Assembly: GCA_947476255.1 (NCBI GenBank)
Contig: CANJPY010000027.1
Coordinates: 1 to 51,959, forward strand
Length of the DNA stretch: 51,959 nt
Direction: 5' to 3'
Source: Chthoniobacteraceae bacterium
GTDB taxonomy: Bacteria; Verrucomicrobiota; Verrucomicrobiia; Chthoniobacterales; Chthoniobacteraceae
Made by a program: the position numbers and the translations under genes. The notes below the pieces were generated by a model. The model was not told where the DNA came from, did not search any database, and saw only the letters and a list, made by a program, of their open reading frames with translations. Positions 10,160 through 19,603 of the stretch are shown in pieces; positions within the stretch are counted from its first letter, which is position 1, and every line of letters starts with the position of its first letter.

Positions 10160-12430
10160 ATGCAACCTGTGACCCGCATTTGGATGATCGCAGTTTTGGC
10201 CAATGTGTTGTCCTTCAATGGATACGCACAGCAGAAACTGTCTCAAGAAACGCCTGCTGCGAGAGTGGACCCCGCGCCGTCGGAGCCGGGGCGGGATCGC
10301 AGTGTATCTGAGATTGCGGATTTGGTGAGACCGTCTCTTGTAAAAATCACGCAGGTCGGCCGGGAGGGCCCGTATGGCATCGGGAGCGGCTTTGTGATCA
10401 GTGCGGAGGGACTGGTCGCTACAAATCGGCACGTCATTGGTGAGGGGCGGCGGATCAAAGTGGAAACAAGCGACGGGCGCCTGCACGAAGTGAGCGAGGT
10501 GGTGGCGAGTGATTCACGGCTGGACCTTGCCATTTTGAGAGTCACAACCAAGGACCTTCAGGCGCTTGAGCTTGCGGATTCAAAACAAGCGCGCCAAGGC
10601 CAGCCGATTGTCGCGATGGGAAATCCCATGGGCATGGCGTACAGCGTGGTGGAGGGCGTCATCTCCGAGCCGCAGCGCGAAATTGAAGGACAACCCATGC
10701 TGCAAGTGGCGGTTCCTATAGAGCAGGGAAACAGCGGGGGGCCGCTTTTGGACCGGCAGGGACGCGTTCTGGGATTGCTGACCCTCAAATCTGCGTTGTC
10801 CGAAAACCTCGGATTTGCGATGCCGGTGAATGCGCTCAAGTTATTGATGGCGAGACCGAATCCGATTCCAATGCAACGCTGGTTAACCATTGGGGTGCTA
10901 AACCCGCGGTTTTGGAAAACGCTCCTTGGTGCACAATGGAGCCAGCGGGCGGGAGTGATAAACGTGTCTCAAACTGGAGCGGGGTTTGGGGGACGCTCGC
11001 TCTGTTTGTGGCACGAAGACCCGCCCAGTGAAAATTTCGAGGCCACCGTAACGGTCCGTTTGCAGGATGAAGCCGGTGCTGCCGGTCTGGCTTTTTGTTC
11101 CGATGGCGGAGATCGCCACTATGGCTTTTATCCGACGGGCGGCAAGATGCGGTTGACGCGGTTTGATGGACCGGATGTTTATTCCTGGAAGATATTGGAA
11201 GAGAGGGATTCTGCTGCCTACCATCCCGGAGATTGGAACGCGTTGCGTGTGAGAGTGAGTGGAGGGCGTATCGAATGTTTTGTCAATGAAACGCAGGTTT
11301 TTGATGTGCAGGATAGCGGGTTGAGGGGAGGGAGGGCTGGATTGTGTAAATTCCGGACGACGGAGGCGGGTTATAAGAGATTCAAGGTTGGGGTCGATGT
11401 GGCGGAAAAGAGCCCTTCCGCGGAAGATGCGACGAGGCTAAAGAAGTCTGTGGAGCTTGCCCTGAGCGCTGGAACCGAGGGCGAGAAAGAGCGCGCCTTC
11501 GGGGACTTCGCGAGTGCACCCTCAACGAGTCGCCGTCTTTTGGAAGAAAAGCGGCGGAGTTTGCAAAAGGATGTTGAACGGCTTGGAGAGATGGAAGTGG
11601 AAGTTCACCGGAGGTCCGTACGCGAACAACTTTTGGAGGAGCTTGGGCGTTCGGCGGAGCCCTCCGACCTGTTGCACTGCGCCTTGCTTTTGGCCAAACA
11701 CGACAATCCTGAACTTGATGTTGAAAGTTACGAACGCGGATTTTCCCAGATGGTACAAGACCTTCACGGGCAGCCCGAATTTGGGCAGGGTCTCACGGCC
11801 GCCGTGCGGCGCTTAACACAGTATCTTTTTGAGGAAAACGGATTTCACGGAAGCCGGGGCGACTACAGCAGCCGGTCTAACAGTTACGTGAATGAGGTGT
11901 TAGACGATCGGGAAGGCCTCCCCATCACGCTTTCGGTGGTTTATCTCGAGTTGGCTCGGCGTCTGGGAGTGAAGGGGGTGGTGGGAATTCCTCTCCCAGG
12001 GCGTTTTATGGTGGGCTACCGAGAAAGCGAAGCTCAGGAGTTTGTATTTTTGGACGTCTATGAGGGAGGAAAGGAACTCACTTTGGAGCAGGCCGCGGCG
12101 TTAGTCAGCGAGGATGGCGTGCTATCCCCAAAAGCCCGGACCCCTGCGACAAACCGCGAGATCATTTTGCGGATGATCCGTAACTTACTCGGCCCCTTGT
12201 TGGAGTCGAGGAGCCCGGCCCGGGAAGCGCTGCCGTATCTTGACCTGGTATTGGCCTTGGACCCGGATGCGGGCAGGGAGCGTGTAAGCCGAGCGATGTT
12301 GCGCGAACGTGTCGGTGATAAAAGGGGGGCGCGTCTGGATGTGGGGTGGTTATGGGAGCATCTTCCAGACGGAAGTCGGGAAAATCAGCGCGAGATGTTG
12401 GAGCAGTGGATGGAAAGACTGGCGCGATGA
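10160..12430 (+). CDS. Secreted multidomain protein: S1C protease, LamG/DUF1080-like, SirB1 transglutaminase-like
   Basis: A 756-residue exported protein. A signal peptide precedes GYAQQ (about residues 1-23). Residues 45-225 are a trypsin/DegP-type protease with TNRHV (His near 88), SRLDLAIL (Asp near 120) and QGNSGGPLL (Ser near 190). Residues 260-413 look like a LamG/DUF1080-like beta sandwich (LCLWHEDPPSENFEATVTVR, WNALRVRVSGGRIECFVN). Residues 490-755 resemble the SirB1/Transglut_core2 family (GLPITLSVVYLELARRLG, PGRFMVGYRES, LDVYEGGKEL). In that part the usual PGHF histidine is Arg and no catalytic Cys is visible, so it is probably non-enzymatic. The ATG at 10160 was chosen because it begins the signal peptide. 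Function as a whole is unknown. Confidence 0.75.
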   Translation: MQPVTRIWMIAVLANVLSFNGYAQQKLSQETPAARVDPAPSEPGRDRSVSEIADLVRPSLVKITQVGREGPYGIGSGFVISAEGLVATNRHVIGEGRRIKVETSDGRLHEVSEVVASDSRLDLAILRVTTKDLQALELADSKQARQGQPIVAMGNPMGMAYSVVEGVISEPQREIEGQPMLQVAVPIEQGNSGGPLLDRQGRVLGLLTLKSALSENLGFAMPVNALKLLMARPNPIPMQRWLTIGVLNPRFWKTLLGAQWSQRAGVINVSQTGAGFGGRSLCLWHEDPPSENFEATVTVRLQDEAGAAGLAFCSDGGDRHYGFYPTGGKMRLTRFDGPDVYSWKILEERDSAAYHPGDWNALRVRVSGGRIECFVNETQVFDVQDSGLRGGRAGLCKFRTTEAGYKRFKVGVDVAEKSPSAEDATRLKKSVELALSAGTEGEKERAFGDFASAPSTSRRLLEEKRRSLQKDVERLGEMEVEVHRRSVREQLLEELGRSAEPSDLLHCALLLAKHDNPELDVESYERGFSQMVQDLHGQPEFGQGLTAAVRRLTQYLFEENGFHGSRGDYSSRSNSYVNEVLDDREGLPITLSVVYLELARRLGVKGVVGIPLPGRFMVGYRESEAQEFVFLDVYEGGKELTLEQAAALVSEDGVLSPKARTPATNREIILRMIRNLLGPLLESRSPAREALPYLDLVLALDPDAGRERVSRAMLRERVGDKRGARLDVGWLWEHLPDGSRENQREMLEQWMERLAR

Positions 12431-12466
12431 GGTCTGAAAAAAAGCTGGTTTTTTGGGGAGGATAAA

Positions 12467-12901
12467 TTGCGCGGCGGACTTGTTTGGGCGTTCTGTACCA
12501 CGCCACGAGGGTCACCCGTGAAGTGTAGAGCGGAATCCAACCCTCCCAATCCCTTTGAGCGCTTCGATTTTGTGGAGGATCCGGACGCGGCCGAAGCGCT
12601 GCGCGCCCGCGCGCCGGATTGGGAGCCTCCCTGGGTTAGAACTCAATTTTTTGTCGATGATACCCAATTGCTTGTGACGCGAAACGCGAGTCCCGATTTG
12701 AGTTTCGCCGCGATTTTTAACCTATACCGGGGTTGCGAACATGGCTGCGCTTCTTGTTATGCCCGCCGGTATCACGAATTCCTTGGCTTTAGCGCGGGCT
12801 TGGAAAGTGAGTGCAGAGTTCTTTCGCCGCCCGGATGGGTTGCAAATGAGTCTGCCCTTTTTGGGAGTGTGAGCTGTGTGTATGGATGTTCAAAGATTTG
12901 A
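12467..12901 (+). pseudogene. Truncated radical SAM protein (PA0069/SPL-like family)
   Basis: The first part closely follows radical SAM proteins of the PA0069 type: NPPNPFERF, an acidic linker, FFVDDTQLLVTRNASPDLSF, then YRGCEHGCASCYARRYHEF with the CxxxCxxC cluster motif. Similarity stops after LGFSAGLE (about nt 12805), and the frame closes about 30 residues later with unrelated sequence. Family members run to roughly 350 residues or more, so two thirds of the barrel is missing. The reading frame start is uncertain (12467 or GTG at 12518). The broken end lies just upstream of the hydrolase gene, consistent with a deletion or replacement there. It is unlikely to be functional. Confidence 0.7.
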
Positions 12902-12947
12902 TCTCCTTTCGCTGCTGTCTTCAGGTAGATTCGTGTGTCGTCCCCTT

Positions 12948-14033
12948 ATGAAATTATCAATTGCATCTCTGTTGTTGCGCGTCTTTGCGGTTGTAGTGGT
13001 GAGCGGAAGCGGTGCGGGTTTCGCATTGGGTGAGGATGTGCGCGGGCTTAAATGGAATGATCCGGCGCCGAAGGCATATGATTTTACGGCGCGCGCGAGT
13101 GAGATTGATCCGAGGGCGCAGCCGCATCCGGAGATAGAGTTTGTTTTTGAGAAAAACGGCAAGCCGGCCGACACGGAGCGGGGGTCCGTGGATACGCGAG
13201 TGGCTCCTGAAGGTAAACTGGTGGTGTGGTTAATGGCTTACAATCAAGCTTTCTTCGAACGGCTCAACAGTTATGGCCTGCATGCGATTCAGGTGAGTTA
13301 CGCGAATGGATGGTTCTCGAAACTCAACAAAGAACCAGCGCCTGCGGATGAGCAGTATCTTGGAAAGATCCGGCTTGAGGCCACGACTGGAATCGACGCG
13401 AGCGAGGCCGTGATGATCCCGCAACCGGATTGTATGATGGAACGGGCCTATCAGTTTGTGAAGTGGCTTGCGAAGACAAACCCGGAAGGCGGGTGGGAGT
13501 TTTTTTTGACCTCTGATGGCAAGGGGTTGGATTGGGAGAAGGTGATTATTTCGGGTGCCTCGCATGGTGCGACATCGGCGGCGCGGTTTGCAATTCAACA
13601 GAAAGTTGCACGCTGCGTGATGTTTTGCGGGCCGCGCGACCAGTATGAATCATGGCAGGGGTTGCCTTCTGCCACGCCTGCCAACCGTTTTTTTGGGTAC
13701 AGTCACGTGCTGGATGGCGGATGGAGCGCTGACCACTATCCGCGTTCGTGGATCTTGCTTGGCCTTCAAAAATTTGGACCGATTGTGAATGCCGATGAAG
13801 CGAAGTCGCCCTATGGGCATTCGCGGCGTCTGATCACGACGGCGGATGTGAAGGGCGACGCCGCGCGTGCGCACGGGTTTGTAACGCCGAATGCAAAAAA
13901 CTCCCCGCGCGACGCCTCGGGAAATTATGTGCAGGATGATGTTTGGAAGTATTTGTTCACGTCGTCGGTGGAAGAGGTGGGGAAGGCCGTTCCCGTCGAA
14001 CCCGAGACGAGGCTGAACTTGAGAGGCAAGTGA
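12948..14033 (+). CDS. Secreted alpha/beta-hydrolase-fold protein
   Basis: A 361-residue protein with a signal peptide (MKLSIASLLLRVFAVVVVSG..., cleavage near FALGED). The nucleophile elbow ISGASHGAT contains G-A-S-H-G with Ser205. A C-terminal AHGF offers a candidate catalytic His, and several Asp residues lie between. This supports an extracytoplasmic serine hydrolase or esterase. It resembles BPSS1187-type hydrolases that I recall from Opitutia-like genomes; that link is from memory and unverified. The ATG at 12948 begins the signal peptide; the open frame extends upstream into the broken radical SAM remnant, which is probably accidental. Confidence 0.72.
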   Translation: MKLSIASLLLRVFAVVVVSGSGAGFALGEDVRGLKWNDPAPKAYDFTARASEIDPRAQPHPEIEFVFEKNGKPADTERGSVDTRVAPEGKLVVWLMAYNQAFFERLNSYGLHAIQVSYANGWFSKLNKEPAPADEQYLGKIRLEATTGIDASEAVMIPQPDCMMERAYQFVKWLAKTNPEGGWEFFLTSDGKGLDWEKVIISGASHGATSAARFAIQQKVARCVMFCGPRDQYESWQGLPSATPANRFFGYSHVLDGGWSADHYPRSWILLGLQKFGPIVNADEAKSPYGHSRRLITTADVKGDAARAHGFVTPNAKNSPRDASGNYVQDDVWKYLFTSSVEEVGKAVPVEPETRLNLRGK

Positions 14034-14162
14034 TTTATGGAAAAGTGGTTGTGTGTTACCTGTGACACTGAAGGGGCGGCTCTTCACAAACGGTGCGTTT
14101 TCTAAACGCAGAAAATGAACAAACACCACTAGCCAATGGGAAGAGGCTGTGTAGGTTTCCGT

Positions 14163-14588
14163 ATGGAGTATCCACCCCTCGACCCATTTGCAGGTTACCT
14201 TGAAGTAGTGTCGGTGATTGGCATTCTCGAACTCAAACGGGCGCTACTCTTGGGGTCGGACCCGGAAAAAGCCGGGGATGTGGATGCCGGTGTTTTACTG
14301 GCGAGGATTGAAGATGGCATTCGTGAGGCCACCGGGCTTCAAGTTGTTTATGAAGAACAGATGGAAGATGTGCTGCATAGCGTTGCCGACAGGGCCGATG
14401 CGCTGCACGTGCTGTTCGATTCCATCTCGGAGCGCATGTCACAGATGCAGGTTTGGATGGAGAGCGCCGTTAATGCTTTGCCAGAAGAGGATCGCGAAGA
14501 ATGGGATCTGCTTGTGAGCGATTATGAAAGAATTCGGGAGCAACTTGGCAAAACTCCGCCGTCTGACGCTGCTGATTCGGACATATGA
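14163..14588 (+). CDS. Small acidic helical protein of unknown function
   Basis: I do not recognise this 141-residue protein. It is acidic and mostly helical with no signal peptide or membrane segment. The middle (about residues 50-105) has heptad-like spacing, suggesting a short coiled coil. An in-frame ATG at 14136 would add nine residues; the ATG at 14163 is favoured because MEYPPLDPF looks like a natural N-terminus. It stands alone between the hydrolase and the oxidoreductase genes. Confidence 0.5.
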   Translation: MEYPPLDPFAGYLEVVSVIGILELKRALLLGSDPEKAGDVDAGVLLARIEDGIREATGLQVVYEEQMEDVLHSVADRADALHVLFDSISERMSQMQVWMESAVNALPEEDREEWDLLVSDYERIREQLGKTPPSDAADSDI

Positions 14589-14665
14589 GGGGTGGTTTCT
14601 GAGAGGTGGTTTTTTCGATAAACGGACAAGTCCTGTGGAGGAGCGACAAAGAGTGGCTTTGGCTG

Positions 14666-14679
14666 GCAGACCGGTCTGC
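14666..14679. promoter_or_regulatory. Perfect 14-bp palindrome, possible operator
   Basis: GCAGACCGGTCTGC is a perfect inverted repeat with no spacer. It lies in the 281-bp gap before the Gfo/Idh/MocA gene, about 190 bases upstream of its ATG. Such a dyad could be a dimeric repressor site. No matching regulator gene is adjacent. The rest of the gap shows no gene. Confidence 0.3.
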
Positions 14680-14869
14680 TTCCGGCAGGAGGTGCTCTTT
14701 GAGTTGGCTGCAAAGATTTGAAACTGAATATTCAGCGGCAGGCAGGTTTGATTTCGGAAGCCGGCCCTGCCGCGGGTTTTGAACGGAGGTCGGAAGTTTC
14801 CTTCCAAGAAACAGATGGATTGAAGGGTTGCATTTTGGAGCAGAGTCTCCGAAACAACTGCAAGTATCT

Positions 14870-15919
14870 ATGAGGTCCAAGAAATTCAACGTAGCGGTAA
14901 TTGGTTATGGCTGGGCGGCAACAGCCCATATCGAGGCGATTAATGCCACGGGTGAGGCGCAGGTGACTGCGGTTTGGAGCTCGCGGGTGCTGGATTCGGC
15001 TGAACTCAGCGCCAAACATGGTTCTCCAATCACGGCTTACACGGACCTTTCTGTAATGTTGGCGAGTGCCGAGATCGACGTCGTTGATATTACGAGTTAT
15101 CCCAACCAGCACGCTGCGCAGTTTGTGGCTGCAGCCCGCGCGGGAAAACACATCATTGTGGAGAAACCCCTGGCCATAGAGTGGAGCGAAATTTTGGAAA
15201 TGAAGCGTGCCGCGGAGGATGCTGGCACGAAGGTGTGCGTGTGTTTTGAGTGCCGTTATTCTTCGCAGTTTTTGGCGACAAAGTCAGTGATTGACCAGGG
15301 TTTGCTTGGAAGCCTGCACTATGGAGAAGTTGATTATTATCATGGAATTGGGCCTTGGTATGGGCAGTATCGCTGGAATACCAAGCGTGAGCTCGGGGGC
15401 AGTGCTTTGCTCACCGCGGGCTGCCATGCCCTGGACGCGCTTCTGTTGTGCATGAATGCCGAGGTGGAAGAAGTGACCTCCTATGCGACGCAAAGTGTGA
15501 ACCCGATATTCGCCGCCTATGAGTACCAGACGAGTGCGACGACTCTCTTGCGGTTTGCCAACGGCGCGGTTGGCAAAAGTGCGGCTGTTGTAGACTGCAT
15601 TCAACCCTATTACTTCCATACGCATTTGGTCGGGAGTGAAGGCTCGCTGCTGGACAGCAAGTTCCATTCGCACCGGTTGAGCGGATTGGACAAAGGAGCG
15701 TGGAGTCAGTTGTCGATGAAAATGCTCGATAGCGGAGATGTTCATGATCATCCCTATCAGACGCAGTTCAGCGCGTTTTTTGAGTCTTTGAGGGCAGGAA
15801 CGGACATGCCGCTCACGAGCTTTAACGATGCTTTTAAAACACACCGAGTGATCGCGGCCGCAGACCTTTCCGCGTCGCAAAAGCGCGCAGTGAAGCTGTC
15901 TGAGATCAAGGTGAGCTAG
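14870..15919 (+). CDS. Gfo/Idh/MocA-family NAD(P)-dependent oxidoreductase
   Basis: Predicted sugar- or inositol-type dehydrogenase, 349 residues. The N-terminal Rossmann fold begins VAVIGYGWAATAH, and the family EKPLA motif (Lys of the EKP triad) is near residue 100. The C-terminal domain has the conserved GGSALLTAGCHALDALL segment with the active-site His. No signal peptide is present, so it is cytoplasmic. The ATG at 14870 was chosen over an upstream TTG because the Rossmann strand begins seven residues later. Substrate cannot be inferred; there is no adjoining transporter or isomerase. Confidence 0.88.
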   Translation: MRSKKFNVAVIGYGWAATAHIEAINATGEAQVTAVWSSRVLDSAELSAKHGSPITAYTDLSVMLASAEIDVVDITSYPNQHAAQFVAAARAGKHIIVEKPLAIEWSEILEMKRAAEDAGTKVCVCFECRYSSQFLATKSVIDQGLLGSLHYGEVDYYHGIGPWYGQYRWNTKRELGGSALLTAGCHALDALLLCMNAEVEEVTSYATQSVNPIFAAYEYQTSATTLLRFANGAVGKSAAVVDCIQPYYFHTHLVGSEGSLLDSKFHSHRLSGLDKGAWSQLSMKMLDSGDVHDHPYQTQFSAFFESLRAGTDMPLTSFNDAFKTHRVIAAADLSASQKRAVKLSEIKVS

Positions 15920-15966
15920 GCAAAAAGGGATCCGAAGAGGTGGCGCTTTTGAGCTCCTGAAAATTC

Positions 15967-16611
15967 TCAGGGGAGGCGAGCCAGCGCTTTTTGGTAGGAG
16001 GGCTTTATGTCCTGAAGCCCGGCGACGCTGACATGAAGGTCACGCAGAAGTCCGTCCTGAAGGGCGTAGACGAGGCCGTGGACTTTAAGTTCTTGTCCAC
16101 GCAGCCAGGCGTCTTGGACGATGGTGGTTTCACAAACGTTCATGACCTGTTCAATGACGTTGAGTTCGCACAGCCGGTTGGCTTGCGCTTGTTCGTCTCC
16201 GGCTTCCTCAAGAAGGTGGGCATGCTTTTGCCGGACGTCTTGCACGTGACGCAGCCAGTTGTCGATGAGGCCCAGACGGCGGCCTTGGAGCGCCGTAATG
16301 ACACCGCCGCACCCATAGTGGCCGACAACAAGAATGTGTTTCACCAGAAGTGCATCCACGGCGAACTGCATGACACTCAGGCAGTTTAAGTCCGTGTGTA
16401 CAACGACGTTTGCGACGTTGCGGTGTACAAAAATCTGGCCGGGAATGAGGCCGACAATCTGATTTGCAGGCACTCTGCTGTCGGAGCATCCGATCCACAG
16501 ATAATCCGGGCTCTGTTGTTCTGCGAGAGTGGAGAAAAACCCCGGTGTTTTGGCAGAAGTCTCCGCGGCCCACTTGCGGTTATTATCGAGGAGTTGTCTG
16601 ATGGCGCTCAT
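15967..16611 (-). CDS. can: Beta-class carbonic anhydrase
   Basis: Zinc enzyme that interconverts carbon dioxide and bicarbonate, supplying bicarbonate for carboxylases and pH balance. The 214 residues hold the zinc ligands Cys42, His98 and Cys101 in IGCSDSRVPA and GHYGCGG, with the Asp44-Arg46 dyad. The length fits the cytoplasmic can type. The start at ATG 16611 gives MSAIRQLLDNNRKWA, the normal family N-terminus; the longer open frame to 16815 runs antisense over the end of valS and is spurious. It lies 94 bp downstream of valS on the same strand. Confidence 0.93.
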   Translation of the reverse strand: MSAIRQLLDNNRKWAAETSAKTPGFFSTLAEQQSPDYLWIGCSDSRVPANQIVGLIPGQIFVHRNVANVVVHTDLNCLSVMQFAVDALLVKHILVVGHYGCGGVITALQGRRLGLIDNWLRHVQDVRQKHAHLLEEAGDEQAQANRLCELNVIEQVMNVCETTIVQDAWLRGQELKVHGLVYALQDGLLRDLHVSVAGLQDIKPSYQKALARLP

Positions 16612-16705
16612 AGTACGTTTGGAAACAAACGTTCCGGGGGGAGCAATGTGGGACGCATTCTGGTTTTGCGCGGGAGTGTTGCAAGGCAGAAGTTTTAAAA
16701 CGGTC

Positions 16706-19465
16706 TCAGTCCGAGAGAGCGTCGGAGATGCGTTTGATTTCCGTGAGTTTTTCCTGCCAGTCGTGTTGGCGTTGCCGGTGTTCTGCAACGACTGCGGCGG
16801 GCGCTCCGCTGACAAAGGTTTCGCTGCTCAATTTTGCGCGGACCTTTGTGAGCTCCTGTTCGATTTTGAGAATTTCTTTTCCCAGGCGTTCTCGTTCCGC
16901 GCCCACATCCACCAGCCCGTCCAAAGGTAAGAATAAGTGGCCCAATGGCGTGAGCGAAGAGGGTGTTCCTCGGGAAGGTGTCCAAGTGGGGGGGGCGATT
17001 TCCAAGGACTCCGCGTTGAGCAGCAACCGGATGACCTCGGTGTCGTGCGGGGACAGCGGAGCGGTTGATTGAAGTACGAAAGGGACCCGTTTGTTGGAGG
17101 GGAGGTTGAAGTCGCGGCGCAAACCTCGTCCTGCAAGGACGACATCGAAGCGGGTTTGCGCGCGTGTTTCGTCCTCTGGAAGGAGCCCATAGTGGGCAAG
17201 GAAGTCCGCGCCAAGAGGGAGTGGCCAGCGTGCCTGCATCAAGGAGCGGCCGCCCTGCGCCTCTGGAAGATCGCTGTTGAAACCGAGCCCGTGCCAGAGT
17301 TCTTCGGTGATAAAAGGCATGAAGGGATGAAAGAGGCGCAGAGCCTGCGCGAGGATAAAATCCATCACTGCGAGCGTGTTCTGGCGAACGGTTGCGTTCT
17401 CTCCATTGAGCGAGGCCTTTGACGCTTCCACGTACCAGTCGCAGTATTCACTCCAGAAAAAGCGGTAGAGTGATTGGGCGGCATCCGAGAAGCGATAGTC
17501 GTCCAAAGCGCTTGAAACTTCGGTGATAGCGGTATCCAGACGCAGCAGGATCCACTTGTCATCCGTGGAGAGGAGAGCAGAGCGGATTTCGCCTTCGGGG
17601 GCGCCCCCTTGCATCTGGCGGAAGCGGGCTGCATTCCAGAGTTTTGTACAAAAGTTACGGCCGAGTTCGACGTTCTTTTCATCGAAAAGCACGTCTTGTC
17701 CCAGGGGAGCACTTCGCATCACACCGAAGCGGAGGGCGTCCGCTCCAAACTTCGCAATGAGGTCCAGGGGATCGGGCGAGTTGCCCAGGGATTTGGACAT
17801 TTTGCGGCCCTGTTTGTCGCGAATGATGCCGGTGAAATACACGTTCTGGAACGGCAGTTCCCCCATGTATTCAAAGCCCGCCATGATCATGCGGGCCACC
17901 CAGAAGAAGATGATGTCCGGGCCTGTTACGAGGTCTGTCGTGGGATAGAAGGCAGCAAGCGTTTTGGTGTTTTCGGGCCAGCCCATGGTGGCGAACGGCC
18001 AGAGCCAGGAGGAAAACCACGTATCCAGCACGTCACCGTCTTGATGCCACTCTGAGAGGTCGTTCGGAGCCTCCAGTCCGCAATACGCGATGGCACCGTC
18101 TTCGAGCCTGCGCACGGCTTCGGGAGGCGTTGTGTGTCCCACGGCCGCGCGGGCTGCCTCGAGATCGGTGCCCCTAAAATACCAGACGGGGATGCGGTGC
18201 CCCCACCAGAGTTGGCGTGAAATGCACCAGTCCTGGAGGTTTTCCATCCAGTGGTCGTACACCCTGCTCCAACGCTCTGGGTGGAAGCGCATCTTGCCGG
18301 AGCGCACCACCTGGCGGGATGCATCTGTGGAGGGATAACGCAGGAACCATTGGCTGCTGAGGCGGGGCTCCACTGGAACGTCGGCGCGTTCGGAGTAGCC
18401 TACGTTGTTTTGGTGGGGCTCTTCTTTTTCGAGAAGGCCGAGTTCCGTGAGGAGCGCGACGGCGACTTTGCGGGCTTCAAAGCGATCGAGTCCTGCAAGT
18501 GATGCGCCCGCGAGCGCGTTCATGGTTCCGTCTGGATTCATGATGTCGACGGGCGCGAGGCCATGGCGCTGGCCGATTTCAAAGTCCGCTTTGTCGTGGG
18601 CGGGGGTGACTTTGAGAACGCCGGTGCCAAAACTAAATTCGACATGCTCATCGGCGAGGATGGGGATCAAACGGGCTTCGCGTGGCACCTCGCTCGGGAG
18701 CGGGCGCACCGCATGAAGGCCGATGTAGTCGCTGTAGCGCGGGTCCTTCGGGTGGACTGCAATGGCGGCATCTCCTGGAATGGTTTCGGGGCGGGTGGTG
18801 GCAATGGAGAGATAGGTCCCCGGACGCTCGGCAATTTCGACCTTGAAGTGGTAGAGCGCGCCGTTTTGCGCCTTCATCACGACTTCCTCGTCAGAAAGCG
18901 CCGTGCGGGAGACGGGGCACCAGTTGACCATGCGTTTGCCGCGGTAGATTGCGCCCTTTTTAAAGAGGTCGGTGAACACACGTTGGACACACGCGGAATA
19001 CTCGGGATCCATGGTGAAGCGTTCGCGGCTCCAGTCACAGGACGCGCCCAACTTTTTGAGCTGCTGGATGATGATGCCCCCGTGTTTGTCTTTCCATTCC
19101 CAGACTTTGGCTAGAAACGCGTCGCGTCCGAGATCGTCCCGGTGGCGTATTTCACCGGATTTTTTCAGCGTGCGTTCTACGACCGTTTGCGTGGCAATGC
19201 CTGCGTGATCCGTGCCGGGCAGCCATAGCACCTCTTTGCCCTGCATTCTTGCCCGGCGCGCTAAAATGTCTTGGATCGTGTTGTTAAGGACGTGTCCAAG
19301 GGTGAGTACACCGGTGACGTTGGGAGGCGGGATAACGATCGAATAAGCGGGGCGTTCTGCCGAGATGCGGTTGGGGTCGGCAGAAAAGCAACCGTCCGCC
19401 AACCAGGTGGCGTACCATTTTTCTTCAATTGCCTGCGGTTCGTAGGTCTTCGGAAGCTCGGACAT
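16706..19465 (-). CDS. valS: Valyl-tRNA synthetase
   Basis: Class I synthetase that charges tRNA(Val) and edits mischarged threonine. It has 919 residues from the ATG at 19465, which gives MSELPKTYEPQAIEEKWY, the usual N-terminus. The HIGH-type motif appears in PPNVTGVLTLGHV near residue 55, and KMSKS appears as GRKMSKSLGNSPDPLD near 555. Between them is the CP1 editing region (VSRTALSDEEV). The C-terminal coiled-coil arm is present (ERERLGKEILKIEQEL). It is divergent from aroD, with 138 bp between start codons. Confidence 0.97.
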   Translation of the reverse strand: MSELPKTYEPQAIEEKWYATWLADGCFSADPNRISAERPAYSIVIPPPNVTGVLTLGHVLNNTIQDILARRARMQGKEVLWLPGTDHAGIATQTVVERTLKKSGEIRHRDDLGRDAFLAKVWEWKDKHGGIIIQQLKKLGASCDWSRERFTMDPEYSACVQRVFTDLFKKGAIYRGKRMVNWCPVSRTALSDEEVVMKAQNGALYHFKVEIAERPGTYLSIATTRPETIPGDAAIAVHPKDPRYSDYIGLHAVRPLPSEVPREARLIPILADEHVEFSFGTGVLKVTPAHDKADFEIGQRHGLAPVDIMNPDGTMNALAGASLAGLDRFEARKVAVALLTELGLLEKEEPHQNNVGYSERADVPVEPRLSSQWFLRYPSTDASRQVVRSGKMRFHPERWSRVYDHWMENLQDWCISRQLWWGHRIPVWYFRGTDLEAARAAVGHTTPPEAVRRLEDGAIAYCGLEAPNDLSEWHQDGDVLDTWFSSWLWPFATMGWPENTKTLAAFYPTTDLVTGPDIIFFWVARMIMAGFEYMGELPFQNVYFTGIIRDKQGRKMSKSLGNSPDPLDLIAKFGADALRFGVMRSAPLGQDVLFDEKNVELGRNFCTKLWNAARFRQMQGGAPEGEIRSALLSTDDKWILLRLDTAITEVSSALDDYRFSDAAQSLYRFFWSEYCDWYVEASKASLNGENATVRQNTLAVMDFILAQALRLFHPFMPFITEELWHGLGFNSDLPEAQGGRSLMQARWPLPLGADFLAHYGLLPEDETRAQTRFDVVLAGRGLRRDFNLPSNKRVPFVLQSTAPLSPHDTEVIRLLLNAESLEIAPPTWTPSRGTPSSLTPLGHLFLPLDGLVDVGAERERLGKEILKIEQELTKVRAKLSSETFVSGAPAAVVAEHRQRQHDWQEKLTEIKRISDALSD

Positions 19466-19603
19466 AAAAGCGGGCTGTGACTGTCTGATTGTCGCGGCCG
19501 GAAGGCAAGCCTGAGCGCAAGGCAGAGCCGGCGGATGCGGAAATCTCGACGCGGGCCGGTTGGAAGGTTGAGTTTTGCGGCCGGCGGGCAAAAGATATGC
19601 GGC

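Noticed and set aside
14094-14110. Hairpin TGCGTTT-TCT-AAACGCA after the hydrolase gene
   Set aside because: The stem is short and is not followed by a run of T, so it is not a convincing terminator.
15950-15985. Imperfect hairpin around CTCCTGA/TCAGGGGAG between the oxidoreductase and carbonic anhydrase genes
   Set aside because: It has a bulge and overlaps the carbonic anhydrase coding end; too weak to call a terminator.
16612-16815. N-terminal extension of carbonic anhydrase by 68 residues
   Set aside because: The extension runs over the 3' end of valS and is low complexity; the family start is at 16611.
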